A DNA stretch of 64,000 nucleotides from Anthopleura xanthogrammica (taxonomy: Eukaryota; Cnidaria; Anthozoa; Actiniaria; Actiniidae): the NCBI GenBank assembly GCA_964019055.1, contig OZ025211.1, forward strand, positions 9,430,400 to 9,494,399, read 5' to 3'. Positions 1-14,400 of this stretch are shown piece after piece. Within the stretch, counting starts at the first letter, position 1, and each line of letters starts with the position of its first letter. Both the position numbers and the translations under genes were made by a program. The notes under the pieces were generated by a model. It made no database searches, was not told the origin of the DNA, and worked only from the letters and a program-made list of their open reading frames with translations.

Positions 1-1166
1 TCTTCGCTTGCTTCATTTTTGGTTTCCTTGACCTCTTTTCCTCACCAAGAAAGCTGGCATTCATGAATGTCGTCCAATGTGCATGCCCTCTCAAACTGTT
101 TTCTTTCAGTAGATATTATTACCGATCTTGTTTAAAATTTATATCACATCCACTGAGCGAGCAGTAACAACACAACGCGCAAAAAACACTGTTGATAATG
201 CTATGTGTTTCATTACGAGCCATCACTCCTCCATCGTGCCATATCTATTATTTCACCTTTTTGTAGGCAACATTCAAGGTTTTTCTCTGAAGTGGAATCC
301 CATATGCAGCTACTTGTTTCATTGCACGCATTCCTAAAACCCCTGCATATCCATTCCTTTATTCACCGATCTGTACGCAACATTCTAGGTTCTTCTCTGA
401 AGTCGAATCTTATATCACACGATACATTAAAGAAAAGGTAAGTACATCTATCAGCTGCATACTCGTCTTTCGCATTGAATGAAAAGAATGGCATGTTCGT
501 TTAGCTTATCCAGGATGGGATGAACCAGTGAGGAGATAGTAGATCAGGTGAACTGAAAAGAAAGATATCTTGATTCGGAGGCAGAAAGTTGTCAATAAAA
601 GAGTTAGGATCTTTGAGACATAAGGCGGGATTACATGGAGTAATTCTCTCTGCAACTTGTCTCGCAACGACGTTGCGACAGAAGTTGCAAGAGGGTTTAC
701 TCGATGCAACGGAGCCGCAATCTTTCCTTCCCAAAAATAGAAACATTCTGCTTTTCGCAATGATTGCAGTGTAGGTTACACGCCGCAATGCTCCATTTAT
801 CTTGTATCGCAACGCCTTGCAGAGAAAATTATAAGGATGAACGTGTGCAAAAAAACATGCGAGCAGTATACTCTCATTCATTTGTTCATCTTTACTATCG
901 TTCGCTCTTTCGTTCCATTTTTCTTCTTTCCGTCAGTTTTATTAAAACAAAAAACGAAAAAATGGGGAGTAAAATCAATAATCTCGCCAGTTAATTAAGT
1001 TGGAAATATTTTTCCAAATGTTCACCCTTTTCCTCACGATAAATATTGCTGACCACTCTTGAGCCAACAAGGGGCCAAGTTATGTAGTAAAAATTATACC
1101 CATTTGTTCAAAAAGTACTATTTAAAAAAAAATATTGATTAAGAATATTAATCTTCCATTCTACAG
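1..1166. other. Upstream intron or spacer of the actin-related gene, with a palindromic repeat
   Basis: No convincing exon was found here; the small open frames are short and look non-coding. Around 630-850 there is repeat-like sequence. A CTCTCTGCAA arm near 644 is mirrored by TTGCAGAGAA near 820, and CGCAACGACGTTGCG near 664 is itself palindromic. This resembles a degenerate MITE. The stretch ends in a splice acceptor (TTCTACAG, AG at 1165-1166), so it is probably an intron whose 5' exon lies before the window. Confidence 0.5.
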
Positions 1167-2965
1167 GCTTGTTATGTGTCCGAAAGCAGACCCAGTAATG
1201 AAAACGACACGCCAAGTAACTCAATTGATGTTATGTTGACCAAGTATAACATTCCTGATGGAACAAAGTATGTCGAACTTGTAAATATTTTCAAAGGACT
1301 TTGTGCCTCATCAGATCGTAACGAAATAAAATGCGCGCGTAGTGACAAAATAAGATCAGTGCGCGCGTAGTTCAAAATTGCCAGAGCAGACGTTGTATGA
1401 GTGTGGAAAGTCACGGCACGGTTACGGCGCAGCGCGGACATGACACGAAATGTCGAATGTTTTCATACACGGCACGGCACTTACATGGCAAGGCGCGGTG
1501 CGTGCCGTAAGTTTTTCATAGTCATACGAAAACTGCTCTATGTTCACACGCTAGTGCCAGGGTTTTGTTCAATAGCTTGATACACTTCTGGAATTTCCAT
1601 GAAATGGTTTCCAGAGATTTTGAAATCAGTTCTTCCAAGTACATTAGTTTATATTAGAGCGGTTTTCGTATGAGTGGGAAACAATACGGTAAATTCGTAA
1701 CCTGTAGCCGTACCGTATCTTACCGTAGCCGTAACAACGCGTTGTGATTGGATGGATTACTGGAAGACAATAGGAAACCCTTTCAATGTTACGGCTGCTC
1801 TTGTGTTTTTGTATTCGCGTGTAAAATGGTCTCTTGGGGCCTATAATGATTTTTTGAATTTTTATTTGACCCTTCAAGGAAAGTGACGTTCGATACTGCG
1901 AGATACCGCTGTACAGAAGGATTATTCGAGCCTCACGTCTGGGGCAAGGATCATCCGGGCATTCAAGATCTTACGTTCAAGGCCATTATGGCATGCGGTA
2001 TGGATGTCCGTAAACAAATGTGTCGGAACATCTATCTGAGTGGCGGTGGATCTATGTTACCAGGTATTTATATAGCAACCTTTGGACACCTTGCATGTGA
2101 CGTCACGTATTACGTGATAGCTGTGGTTTGCATTACTGAAAGGCGTTGCTAACCATATGAAACTTTCAAATAAAATTCGGTCTGTTTTCAAGTGATATCT
2201 AATCACTTCAAATTTAGATTTAACTCTCGTAACAGCGGACAACATGGGACGAGAGCTAATTACGGTCAATTCTTTATTAGTATATTTCGCCGGGGATTTT
2301 TCTCGTGTCCGCAATAGCAAGGTGTCTGTAATATTGGGGTGTCCCCAAGGCGAGAGTTGACTGTCTTACCGGCGATTTGTACTGGCTGTTTATACTAAAT
2401 ATTTAAGGTCTTTAACATTGAAGTACTGGTGATGTGTTCTTTTAAAGGTTTCGCTGAAAGACTGCAGTCAGAAGTGAGTATACTTCTACCACCTCACAAT
2501 AATGTCCAGGTAAGATTGCTCAGGTATATTATAATTAAATAAAATCTTATCGACATTTCACTGTCTTCTTATTTTATTCTTCCTTCCTTCCTTCCTTCCT
2601 TCCTTCCTTCCTCCTACCCACTTCAGTCATCCATCCATCTTTCTATCTTTCCATTGTTCCATTCATTCATTCTGCCTTCCGCACCCTTTATGTTTTTCTG
2701 TTTCCTTTCCCGAGTTTTCTCTCCTAGTTCCTCAATTGGCCCCTGCCCCAAATGACTTACCCCAGTGAACCTTTAGCTTATTCTTCCATGATCCATCATA
2801 TACTACGTTCTTCTCAAGGTCCATGCTGGTACAGATCGTCAATATGCAGCCTTTATTGGTGCCTCAGTGGTGGCCAATCTACCGCTGTTCGAGGAACTTT
2901 GCATCACGCAAGACGAATGGAATGATATTGGAACAGACGCTCTGGAAAAATGGGAAAATTTGTAG
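1167..2965 (+). CDS. Actin-related protein, C-terminal four exons (5' end outside the window)
   Basis: Exons 1167-1267, 1879-2063, 2448-2509 and 2819-2965 join in phase and encode 164 residues plus a TAG stop. The piece aligns by eye with the C-terminal part of actin: CYV, then YNIPDG, then RYRCTEGLFEP (actin YELPDG and RFRCPEALF). It continues with HPGIQDL, IYLSGGGSMLPGF (actin LSGGTTMYPG) and a final block containing FIGASVVANLP. Donors are GTATGT, GTATTT and GTAAGA. The end, EWNDIGTDALEKW, differs from conventional actin, which finishes HRKCF. This is therefore an actin-related or actin-like protein rather than actin. The ATP-binding N-terminal half is missing from the window. I could not assign the ARP subfamily. 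Confidence 0.85.
2579..2615. repeat. (TTCC)n microsatellite in the actin-related gene intron
   Basis: About eight to nine tandem TTCC units, followed by CATC and TTTC-rich low-complexity sequence, inside the third visible intron. Confidence 0.85.
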
Positions 2966-5637
2966 TTCAGCTGATGACATCTAATCAATTCAAATTTACA
3001 CCTATTTCAATAAGAGACGTCGCAGTCGAAAGCAACATGCGACAAGCAACAACCCAAGACCACCTGCAAACAATGCCTTAATTAGCTGAAGATTCGGGAC
3101 AACACTAAAGAATCGAAACAGTTGCAGCCTACCATTACAAAACGACTAGAATAATCGCGTCTAAATGATGAATAAGAAGTAAAATACAAATGTTCTTTGC
3201 CGTCTTGTGTTGTTGCATGTTGCGACAGCCTTTTTTGAAATAGGTGCATGTATATTCAATTAATCGTAGACTTTTTAAATGAGTCCACCGTTCTGCTGTT
3301 GGCGGTACTGGGGACTTTTCATCTCTGCCGTTCGCGCCAAATTTACCGACGAGTTTTCCAGTCGATGAATAAATTATAACAACCAGCCATTCAGACTAAT
3401 TGGCGGCATTTTTTGGCGCGAAACACAAAGCGCATTTCTGCAAAGGAAACAAGTAGATCACTCACAACTCTGTCGCTCGCAAAAATATGTGCATTCATTT
3501 ACTCGGGGGGGAACTAGTAATAGTTGCATGGCTTATGACAAATCGAAATCAATTGAGGCAGTTTTTTAGTAGCTTCACGTTAAATTGTATATGCAAACAT
3601 TATTTTGAGAAATATTACTTTATCAATATATCTTGATTATTTTCAGGAAAAATACTGAATAGTTTAAAAATGCAAGGGAGATGGAAAGACGGTAGAATCA
3701 GGAAAAACACAGAGGAAGAGAATAGAGACTTAGGTTGTTGATCAGTGCTGCATGGTCAGGTTAGATGTATAGTGGAAAACTGTCAGAGCTTAGTACGCGA
3801 TATGCTATTGGATTTGGCCTCGTTACTTGCCGGCCCTATCTATGCCTGATACATGTAGATTGCAGCAGGAGAAATCACATTATGAAATGCCCGCCATAGT
3901 TTACTCGTGAATGAAATTATGAAGTTATTTTTCAATAATTATCTTTGTTTCTTAGTTTTTTGATTATATATATATTTTTTGTTGGTTTGTTTCTTTTTGT
4001 TTTCCTTCTCCTTCTCCTTCTCCTTCTCCTTCTCCTTCTCCTTCTCCTTCTCCTTCTCCTTATTTTTTCATTGTTTTTCATTTACCGGTGTGAGAAATAA
4101 CTTTCTTGAAGGATATCTTAATTTTCGAATGTTTAGTGAGTTACAAAGAATGTCGGAATGCCACACAAGAACGTGCGTACAGCAATTCTTAATTTGGGAT
4201 ACCTGTGCTTTTCCACAGACTGTTCCAGTGGTCCACTGTTACATCATTAGGCGCGCGCGCATCATGAAGAACAAGGGATTAAACTCTAAAGCCTCGAGCG
4301 TTAGACGAATAATCTTTTGAATACTGATGATAAATAATTGATGGCGCATTTGTCGTCGACCTTTAATTTTCTGTGGCTGTACTAGCCACTCTTGGTTCAA
4401 TTAGTAATATGTCTAATAGCAATTAGTTTTTCGAATAAGATTGTCCCATTATTGCACAGCAAGTGGTGGTTTCCTAAATTAACACTACACTTTCAATTTT
4501 CTTATCCGACAGAACCCGTTTTCTTTACTCGTTTATTCATGCTAGATTAGCAACTGATTTTGATGAAGAATTTACACAAAGAAAAATTTTCCTAGTAATG
4601 CAACAGTGGCAAGGCTTCAAGCCGACAACTGATGTCTGCTATCGTTTCCATCTTCTTTTTAAATATTGCATTTTATATCTTCAAATTCTCCGTCAAATAC
4701 GACATATAATACCTAAATATTGGAATTTTATCAGTAAGAATCGTTATTCATTTGGCTAGTATTTATTCTACTTGTCTAAACAGAACCACCTGTTCATGGA
4801 CGAACTGCAACCGGCCTAGACACTGGTATATACCATCTTCTTCCATTTATCTATCACCAAGTAACATTGTAGTAACCTGCTTGAATTACAAATGATTCTT
4901 AAATTTTTGCCGGTTGTATCTCTGCTAAATAAGAGTTAAATCTGAATTCAATTCGATAAGAATGATCAATCTATGTTGAATAATGAAACGACTTTACGCC
5001 TTTGCATCGTTTGCTTAGATAAAAGGACTGGCAATGTCATATTGACATAGTTTTGGCATCACTTTGTCAATTCATAAAATTTGAATTTTAAAAATCATTT
5101 GATAGCCATAAGCCGTATTGCTGTATTTTTAATAGCGATTCTGAATTCGTTTTGCCATGATATTTTTCTATCTTAAGCCCAATCGTCCCATCAGTATTTA
5201 TTCCAGGTATTGAGGTTTTATGTTACGTCTGTTACATGATATCGATGGGGAACCTTTCTGACAATGTCCAACACTTTTGGCACGAATTTACCATATGTTA
5301 TTCTTAAATTATCTATAAACTTATGCGTGTGTTTTATAATCACAATATTACCTTTATATTCACTAAGACCCTCTAACAAAAGCCTTGTTTTAAGCTTAAT
5401 GGCCTCTATTGAATTACAAACTAAGTCTTTTATTCAACGGAATGTGAAATGAGCACCCTATCCGATTTCGCGACCCCATTGTCATGGTTACGGCACCAAA
5501 GCGACTGAGTAACACTTATTAATCAAAAGTCGCAAGTAGAGCCAATGTAATATCAATTATTTCCTATAAATTTGGAGTTATTACCATGATACTTTGTCCA
5601 TGGATTCCTAATGTTTGGATCTAACTCTTTGGCTTAG
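2966..5637. other. Intergenic spacer with a MITE-like palindrome and a hexamer microsatellite
   Basis: No supported gene was seen. An inverted-repeat element spans about 2997-3248 (CACCTATTTCAA at the left, TTGAAATAGGTG at the right), starting about 30 bases after the actin-related stop codon. A (TTCTCC)n hexamer run lies at about 4001-4060, and AATAAA signals occur near 3365. A non-coding or short first exon of the C3orf20-like gene could lie here, because the next exon is open back to an acceptor at 5636-5637, but I could not identify one. Confidence 0.5.
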
Positions 5638-5682
5638 AATATCGAACGGGTTCTTCGAACTCGCAGGGAATTTGCTCGCGCT
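5638..5682 (+). other. Possible 5' extension of the first C3orf20-like exon
   Basis: In frame with the ATG at 5683, the 45 bases from 5638 read as a plausible charged peptide (NIERVLRTRREFARA). They follow a pyrimidine-containing acceptor ending TTAG at 5637. The TAG at 5635-5637 is an in-frame stop if the region is not spliced. Either the ATG at 5683 is the true start or an upstream exon ending in phase 0 exists. Confidence 0.45.
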
Positions 5683-8600
5683 ATGTTGTCACGAATGGGT
5701 TTATGTTTTTTCGATGACATTCAAAGCAAGAAGAGAAGGTACAAACGATATCGTAAACCTCCTGAATTATTGCCGTTTTCCGTTCGATTAACTGGTCTAA
5801 GTGGAGCCGTAAGAGTAGAAGCTTATTTAAAACAGCAACAGAGAGCTAAGGAGAGCAAAAACAAAGAAGAATCGCCAGACAAAGTTGATCAAGATCAAGG
5901 TGAACCGACTGAAGATCCTGGTCCAGCTAGGGGAGAACAAAACCAAACAGTTCTAAACAATTTATACAAACTTGGGAACGATTTAAAGCAGGAATCCGAG
6001 GAAAGGAAAACCGACAGAAAAAATATTCACCTTCCCAATATCAGCTTAAGAAATTTCGGCAACACAGGGATCAAAAGTTTTGAACAACTTGAAGGTGATG
6101 ACGAGGAAGAAGACACTCAAAGATTTTTATTTGAAGAGAATAAATTTGCTGCTCCGAACTTACTCGCACAGCTAGGAAAACTCATTGATTTTGTTCACGG
6201 TAAACAAGTTGAAGAACTCGAAGATATCTTATCTACTAGCAGTCAGTTATCCGCTAGTCCTGTATTAGTAGAGGAACCAGAACCCGAGGTCACAGAAACT
6301 TTACGTAGTGGAGGTGTTGTTATTCAATTACCGGACGATTTGAGTCAAAAACTTTTAAATAATTACGAGGGTCTAAGTGCTAATGCTGTTTATGTAAAAA
6401 GAGAATGGCAAACTGCTAGTTATAGAGAGCAAGCAATTTTACAAAAAAGATTAGGGACTACAGACGTACAGCAATTTTTAGAAGGACAAAAACCCGATAC
6501 TACAAATCAAGTTACAGCAACAATGATGGATGCACTAAACAAGAAAGACAATGAAAAAGTTAAAGGTTCCGAATCCAAAGAGGTCTTGAAAAAGCCAATA
6601 AAAAAAGATTCCGAAACTATTGAATTAGTTGGGAGTAAATCGTTAACGAACAAGGAGTCTGTTGCCGAAGGGTCTGCTTCACAAATATTGTCGCTAAGGA
6701 AAGAGTCCAGGGCTTCGAACGTATTTGTTAAACCAAAAACAAGGATTGAAAAGTTCAAGTATTATGCTGATAAAGGAGGTAAGTGGGTAAAAATTTTCTT
6801 AACTGATTAAAACTATTTTAAAGGTGTGTAAATGTTTTAACTCGTAGTACAACTTTGAATAATAATATAGAAAAACTACAAAGTGAAGAAATATTAAGAG
6901 AATTATGAAGCTGTAAAAGTAAACAAATCATTATCTTAATTTTCCAAGGCGTTTATTTTGATGAGTGCGCGCGAGATAATTATAAAATTTTAATATCCTG
7001 TATTTCGTCTTTGTAATATTACTCACTGTCTATCATTGAGTCTATTACATATCATCGCCCAAATGAAAATCTCTTGTCCTGATTTTTTCTTTACATTTCT
7101 TCCGCAAATGATATTTAATCTTAACAAAAACAAATTTGAATCAAGAATTAAATAAATGATATTTAAAGTTCAATGTATAAACTTGTAATGCAGTGTAGAA
7201 TCATGAAGTGAGGAAGGAAAACAATTAGGAAAAGTGAACAAATTCTGCAAAAGAATTTTCCAACGTTTCAGTTGCCCGGAGATTTAAATTTTGTGAAGGT
7301 TTTTTTCCTATTGAAATACGGGAAGCTTTTCTCCTTCTTGGATGACAGAATTGAAAGCTATAAATATTTGTTCACGCTTAATTCTTGTCAGATGTGCTAT
7401 TGATTTTCGAGTGCTGGTTCAGAGGGCAGGATGGTTGCCAGTCAGCCTATATTGGTTCTTCCAAATTACCGCGCGGTGGATAGCAAATAACTAATAACAT
7501 AAGTACATTTTCAGAACTCTTTTCTTTTCTTCTCTTAGTCTCTGATGAAGCAGTAGATAACAAAAGCTTAGACACTTTTTCCAATAACGCAGTAGTAAAG
7601 TAGATAAATTGAACGAATTTATTACAATTTTGTATCGACCTTGTAGTGTGATGGTTCTACAGATCTAACATGTAGTTATCCTTTAAAAGTCATAGTTGTC
7701 AATGTAAAACCCGGTTATTCTTTTGCTCGTAATGACAGAAGTTTTACGGCCTATTCTTACGCGCACAACCTTATTTAGCGACAAGTTGCCAAAGTCCTAA
7801 AGAAGGTTTTTGCACTAATTCATACCTCTATGAGGTGACCACTTCTTAAGCGTCCAACCTCTATTTTAGCGACCAGTTGCCAAAGTCCCAAAGGGGGTTT
7901 TTGCACTAATACATACTTCTATAAAGCGACCACTTCTTAAGCGCCCAACCTCTATTTTAGCGACCAGTTGCCAAAGTCCCAAAAAGAGTTTTTGCACTAA
8001 TTCATACTTCTAGAAAGCGTCCAAGCTCTACGTACTTAGCGACTACTTTTGGATTTAGTATCTTGGACGAGCGACATGTCCTGTTACAAGACTTGTTTGT
8101 CATATTTATCAACTATAATGTAATTTGTCAACAGAATCTTTGGTCAGTACTCCTGGGAGATCAAGAAAAACATCAACCCAAATAGGGTATAGTGGTGTTG
8201 GTGTTGGTGGAGGTGGTGGTAGTGTTGGAGGTGGTGGAGGAGGAGGTGGTGGTGGTGGTGCTTCGGTTGTCGGTGGTGGTGGTAGTAATGCACGTGGCCC
8301 AAGAAGAAGTATAGCGCCTGAACATGTGTATTTCGAAGAGCAAACGTTTGACGAAGAATTCAAAGAAACGTCTGAAGGTAATATATTCTAATCGCATGCT
8401 AACTGGCATGTTTTATCCATGGAGAAATTTAAAGACTCCAGAGAATGTTAGTTCAAGATATTTAGCATAAGCTGTTTTATAATATGGCATTCTTACATTT
8501 CAAGGAGTGCCGCGTCAAGTCTCAAGAAGTCTCAAATCTTTCTATTCAATCCCTCTCTTTCCTTTCCTTTCCTTTCCTTTCCTCAGATTGTCCGGATATC

Positions 8601-11397
8601 TTTAATCCAGAAAGTATGCTAAAATACCTCACTGTTCTTTACTATGCAATTCTAATGTAAAGTCCTCTCTCTCGTGCAACCTTAACATGAATCGCTAATT
8701 ATATGTTATTAACCTTACCATTTGATGTGTAGTTCCTTCAACACAAATGCAAGCATCAGGCCTGCCTTCTGTCATCAACTTCTCTTTGCTATCAAAACAA
8801 TGCGAAGATAGAGGTAAGCTATAGTATTCCAATATCGTTTAGTTTATTGTTATGTCTGTAAAAAATGACGGTCACTTCTCGTAACATTTCGACAGCCACA
8901 CCCCGCCTGTCACAGTGGACCGCATTTACTTTCAAATTAACCCCCTTAGCTTATTACGGACACACTGCTAATACGGACATCGTGTCCGGTCCATCAGGTG
9001 TCCGTATTATCGAGGTTGTTACTTTTGATTGAAATGCTGATTGATGTACCTTTTTTCGGTAGGATGGATTGTGCACCAGTCAGACGCAGACGATCTGGAA
9101 AGAACAACCATGATAGAATGGGCAAGAGCGAGGCTGCTACAAGTCATAAAGGAAAGGTAAGCCTTTTTCATCCAAACAAATTTGCTAATGCCTGTAAAAT
9201 GAAGAGTAAACTGCCATCAGTTAACACGAAAAAGAAGCAAATAGTAAATAAAGCGGGAACACACAAATCAACAACTACACTACTGTACTTATCATCAACA
9301 TTTTTAAAACACGATATTTTCCTACACCTATTTTCACGACTGCGAGAGCAAATGGCTAAACTAAACGACACTTTGTGACTATTCTTATTAAAAAAATATA
9401 TATAAAGGTTTGACTGTCTGAGACTAAAACAACAAACAAACAAGGAAAAAACGATCGTTTCAACTACGCGACTAAACAACACTATGCGGTAACTGATTTT
9501 TTCGAGCTAATAATACGAAAATTAAAGGTTTGAATGAGACAAAAACCAACAACAACAAACAAACGTCTTAAATCAGTTTAACTAAGGGAATGGGTTACGT
9601 AATTGAGAAAATGAATGTTTATCGGCAAAGGTTTAGTTTTAGTCTCAGTTTGCACATCTCCATCATAAGTTTTAAAATAAATATATATGTAATGCTGTGA
9701 AAAATTTTGACCATCAATTTGTACACTATCCGCAGAGATGAAGCGGAGGTAAAAGCAAAGGAGCTCGGAGACGATGGCCCTGTTGTTCAAAAGTTTTATG
9801 GGGACTCACAACTGGAGGCTGCAATGAAGTACAAAAAGGGGGTCTCTTGGGCGAAGAGATGGAAGAAAATGACTGAGAATGAGAAGAAAGCGAAATTTCT
9901 TATTGGAATTCCTGATGGCACGACATACTGCTAGTATCCTAACAATAATATTATTAATGAATAATGTTCGTAGAACTCTTTAAAAGGAATGGATGAAGAT
10001 TGGTATTGCTGGGTTTCACTTGATGTCATTTCCATGCAGTCTCGCGTGGTAGAACGTTTATCAACTCAACCAAAAAAAATTAAAATAATTCTTTCTGGCT
10101 GACAACACATGGTGGTCAGTGTTTATTTGCTCCATTTGGAGCAAATAATAAGATTCAAATACTTTGATCAGTTGATTGAAACCCAGTAATAGTCCCCTCC
10201 AACAGTTCCCAGCGCCATCTTGAAAGGTAGCCGTGCCTTTGCATCGAAGCGAGACATGAGGTGACCTTGCAATGAAAAATACCTTTTTTAACACTTTGGA
10301 CAATTATTCACATGTCGTTGCCTCATGTCTCGCTTCGCTACCTTTCAAGATGGCGCAGGGAACCATGAAGGGTACTTGGTATACTTTTTATCCGCATCGC
10401 GTACTCATATTTAGAAGATCACGAGAGAGTATCAATCTCTTGTTGGGACGGATGCTTTTCCAAGCATAGCATTGACGAGCACTTTAGGCTCTGATATCAA
10501 ACATTCATTTAAAAAAAATTGAATATGGGCGGTATGATTTACGGTAAGGCAAAGAAGATTTTTATGGGTAAATTGTACAGTCATATACCAATAGAAGTTA
10601 GTACCAATCATGTCTTGTGCTGCAGCCAATTTTGCAAGCATTCGCAATTATTTTTCACTAGTGTCATGTTAGCCATTAAAGTGTCTTTGCACGGTTTTAC
10701 CCTTACATCATAACAAGCTATCCATCAGGTCGTGTAGCTGTTTGTGCCATAAGGTCTGGTGTAGGGCTTCCAGGAAAGTATACCTTTGTATATGGAGACA
10801 CTGATGAACAACCGATGCTGGCTTCCTTCTTACCTACTGGTGTGGGGTGTTGCTACAGTGCTACAGGGACTATCAAGTACGTCTTATTTTTTCTCATTCT
10901 CTTTATAGACCCCTTGCAGTACGTCGAAATGCAGCTCGATTTGGAGGACAAAACAATAGGTTCCAATTCTCAGGAGATTGAATTTTTTTTGTTTTGTCCT
11001 CCAAATTGAGCTGCTTTGACATCACGTCACGAAAAAGGGGTCTATAGATCTAGCGTTAATCGTGAAGGAACTGAATTTAAGGCTATGGCTGGTTACGAAT
11101 AACCAAGTTCAGTTATACCACATTAGCAGATAACTTTGACTTTATGTGTGTTCTAATATATCCCTTTCCTATTTTTTCGTCGTTGTCGCTGTTGTCGTCG
11201 TTACTACACATGCTGCTTGCATACACACATCATCTATCTATTTTTCTTTAAAACGAATCAACGAATCAGATATATTTCTTTTTAGATATACTCAAATTTT
11301 TAGATATGCTATGACCAACATTTTGTTTTATATATTATATTTATTCACCTTTTGTAAAGCGCCTTAGAATTTTAGATTTGCGCGCTATATAAATAAA

Positions 11398-11447
<50 letters not shown>

Positions 11448-14400
11448 CAAGTTGCTAAATTTTGCAGATTTTGCTTCTTGATTTCTCGCTCTTGGCTCGC
11501 GAATTTTTTCCTATTGAATCCATTTACAGTAACAAATTTACACTCTCAGTTAAGACATCTATATTATCCAAACACTAGTCTACGGACACCTCTCTCTTAC
11601 GGACACTTTATTCTGCTTCTCCGTGTTGTCTATACTGTGAAGTTTGATTTTGACAGTCGTTTGCTTTTCATTGTTCAGGTTTATCGCTACCCACAAATTC
11701 GGAGCCTTGATGGAAGAGGTGAGATCGTAAAACAATTTTAGGCGCGGACACACGGTGCAACATTGCGCGAAATTTTGAATGAAAGTTGCTGAAGTAGGAC
11801 CGTTTTCTACTTCAGTTATATTGTGCGCAACAAATTGCGTCGTGTGGCATGGCTTGCAACATCGATTACCTGCAACATTGTGCGCAATGTTGCACCGTGT
11901 GTCCGTAGCTTTACTAAACTGTACATTTGCTAATCGTTCTATGAATAGAATGAAAGATAGAAAGAGAAGCCATTTACTCATGTTTTTTATTTACTGATAT
12001 TTTGTTTGTCATCCGATGCAGATGATGGTTGTCGGATGACAAACGAAATATTAGTAAATAAAAAAACATGGGTATATGGCTTCTAGTTTTATCTTTCATT
12101 CTACAACTATATGCCCGAATTAACATTTTCTATATGATAAGTTATTACATATATGGTTTACTATCTTCTACAGGATGGCAAAGTAGACAAGAAATGGAAA
12201 TGGCCTTTGGGTAAACTACAGTCTCCAGTCGTCGTATCGGTGAGGAAATTCAACAAATACTTTGGTTTATAGTAGTTAGCCTATTTTTGTGAAAACAAAA
12301 TGATCTGTACCCCTCAGTAACTGATTTCTTTTTTTTTTTCACAGCTCAATCAACATATCAACTTAAGGTGCATAAGTCAAACAGGGCTGACTATATACTT
12401 CAGCTGCCAAAATGAATCGACTAAATTCCCAGTAGGAATGGCTAATGGTGCTAAAACAGTACGAATTGAAGAACTGGTAAGATATCGCTTCATTGCAATC
12501 ATTTCAGTTGTATAATGAGAGTAAATAGGTACCGTTAGGCATATAGTGCATGCCGAGGTTTTGTGCTCTTTTACCTAACTTTGTTTTTGCTGTAATTTTC
12601 AGGGTTTTTTACAGACCGAAGGTAAATTCACTTCTCTCGCTGCCATTCAGGTTAGTCTTAACTGATATTCGAACCTCGTTACGGACACCAGTCTCTTATA
12701 CCGACCCTGCTCTATTACAGACACTTCGCTTTGTTTAAGTACAGACCTCTATAATACGGGCACTCACCTCCCTTTCTTCGGTGACAACTCCAGGCAGGTT
12801 TTGCTGTACGTCTACTACTGCTTAGACTTGAAGATAGAAATGGATGAATCTGATGAGAGAAATTGTTGACATTTAACTGACTTTTCCATTAACCGTTTGA
12901 TTTATATTTCATAGTCAATTAAAGTGAAACCAAAGAAAAAAGAAAAAAGGAGAAGAGCACAGGTATGTAATCTGACACGTGATAACTCCGTCCTGGTCAA
13001 CTGACACTGTCTAACACTCACAAATATCACTAGTGAAAAACTGTTTAATTTTGGAATCTTAAAGGGGCACTTGGATGAAAACGCCCCATATTTTGAAAGT
13101 CCGAATAGTTCAAGTATTTAAGAATAATATGACTCAATCATGATTATGAAAACCAGATTGGCAAAAATTTTAGCCTGGGAGTTGAGAAATTTTGGTTTAA
13201 AAACTAAAAGAACAATAGGGTTGAGTAAATGACGTCATTTACTCACAATTTAGATGCTGTAAAAAAAATATAATTTTTATCCGCAAATTTTGACCGCGAA
13301 GAAAATATGTTGCTTGGCTACTATTGGGGCCATATAGGTAAGTTTAACCAAGTTTCAAGGCATTTCCAATTTTTATCGATTTTCATCCAAGTGCCCCTTT
13401 AACATTATCGTGGTATAGTCCTTTTCACAGTTCCCTGAGTCATCTTGAAAGGTAGCCGTGCCTTTGCATCAAAGCGAGACATGAAGTGACCTTGCAATGA
13501 TAGAGACATGTGAATAATTGTCCAAGGTGTTACAAAAGGTCTCTATCATTGTAAGGTCACCTCATGTTTCGTTTTGACGCAAAGTCAAGGCTACCTTTCA
13601 AGATGGCACAGGGAACTGTGGAGATGACTATTCTCTCTCTCTCTCTTCCTTCCCTCCCTCGACCTCTATCGTTCAATCTTCCTATTTCAATGCTTGTTTG
13701 ACTTCTAATACTGCTATCAATATAACTCCAATCATATGTGATTCTGGTGAATGCGCCAAGTAAGCCCTCTTATTCATTATTTATAAAGAAACAACCAAAG
13801 GTAGAAGTGATCACGGAAGAAATGCTAGAGGAACGTCGAAAAGAACTCGAAGAGAAGTTTCCAGAAAGAAAAGAAATCGAAACGGATGCACCATGGCAAC
13901 TGGACCTGATGAAACTTCAACGAAAAGTCAAGTATGTATATAGTGTTTCAGAAAATGCTTATCTATAAAGGGGGTTCAATATAGACCTCTTTCATGTGAC
14001 GTCAAAGAAGGACAAAACAAAAGAATCCTGAGAATTGGAACCTATTGTTTTGTCTTCCAAATCGATCTGCATTCCGACATGCTGCAAGGCCAGTCTATAC
14101 ACGCTTACCAACTCATGTGCACGCCTATATGTTTATCCATAAACTTCAGTGTAAATCTAGTGAGTGGGTCCCTTATTAAATAAGCGGATATGTACATTCC
14201 ACGGATCGAAATTTTCATCCCATATTTACTGTAAAACACCCCTCTACTCCTTGGACACCCTTTATGAGCGGACAACAGGCAAGGTCCGAAAGTGTCCGCT
14301 TAATAGAGTTATATATACCACTATAATTCCCCTCTTAATTTTGTGTCTCTTTTGTTGAAGAAATTTGGTTTATGATTGGATGGATCACTATCGTATCTCA

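Noticed and set aside
128..994. Several 60-126 codon frames on both strands before the actin-related gene
   Set aside because: Short, overlapping, with no recognisable motif, and lying over a palindromic repeat.
8109..8409. Antisense Pro- and Thr-rich open frames opposite the Gly-rich exon
   Set aside because: They are shadows of the GGT/GGA repeat in the real exon 8135-8377.
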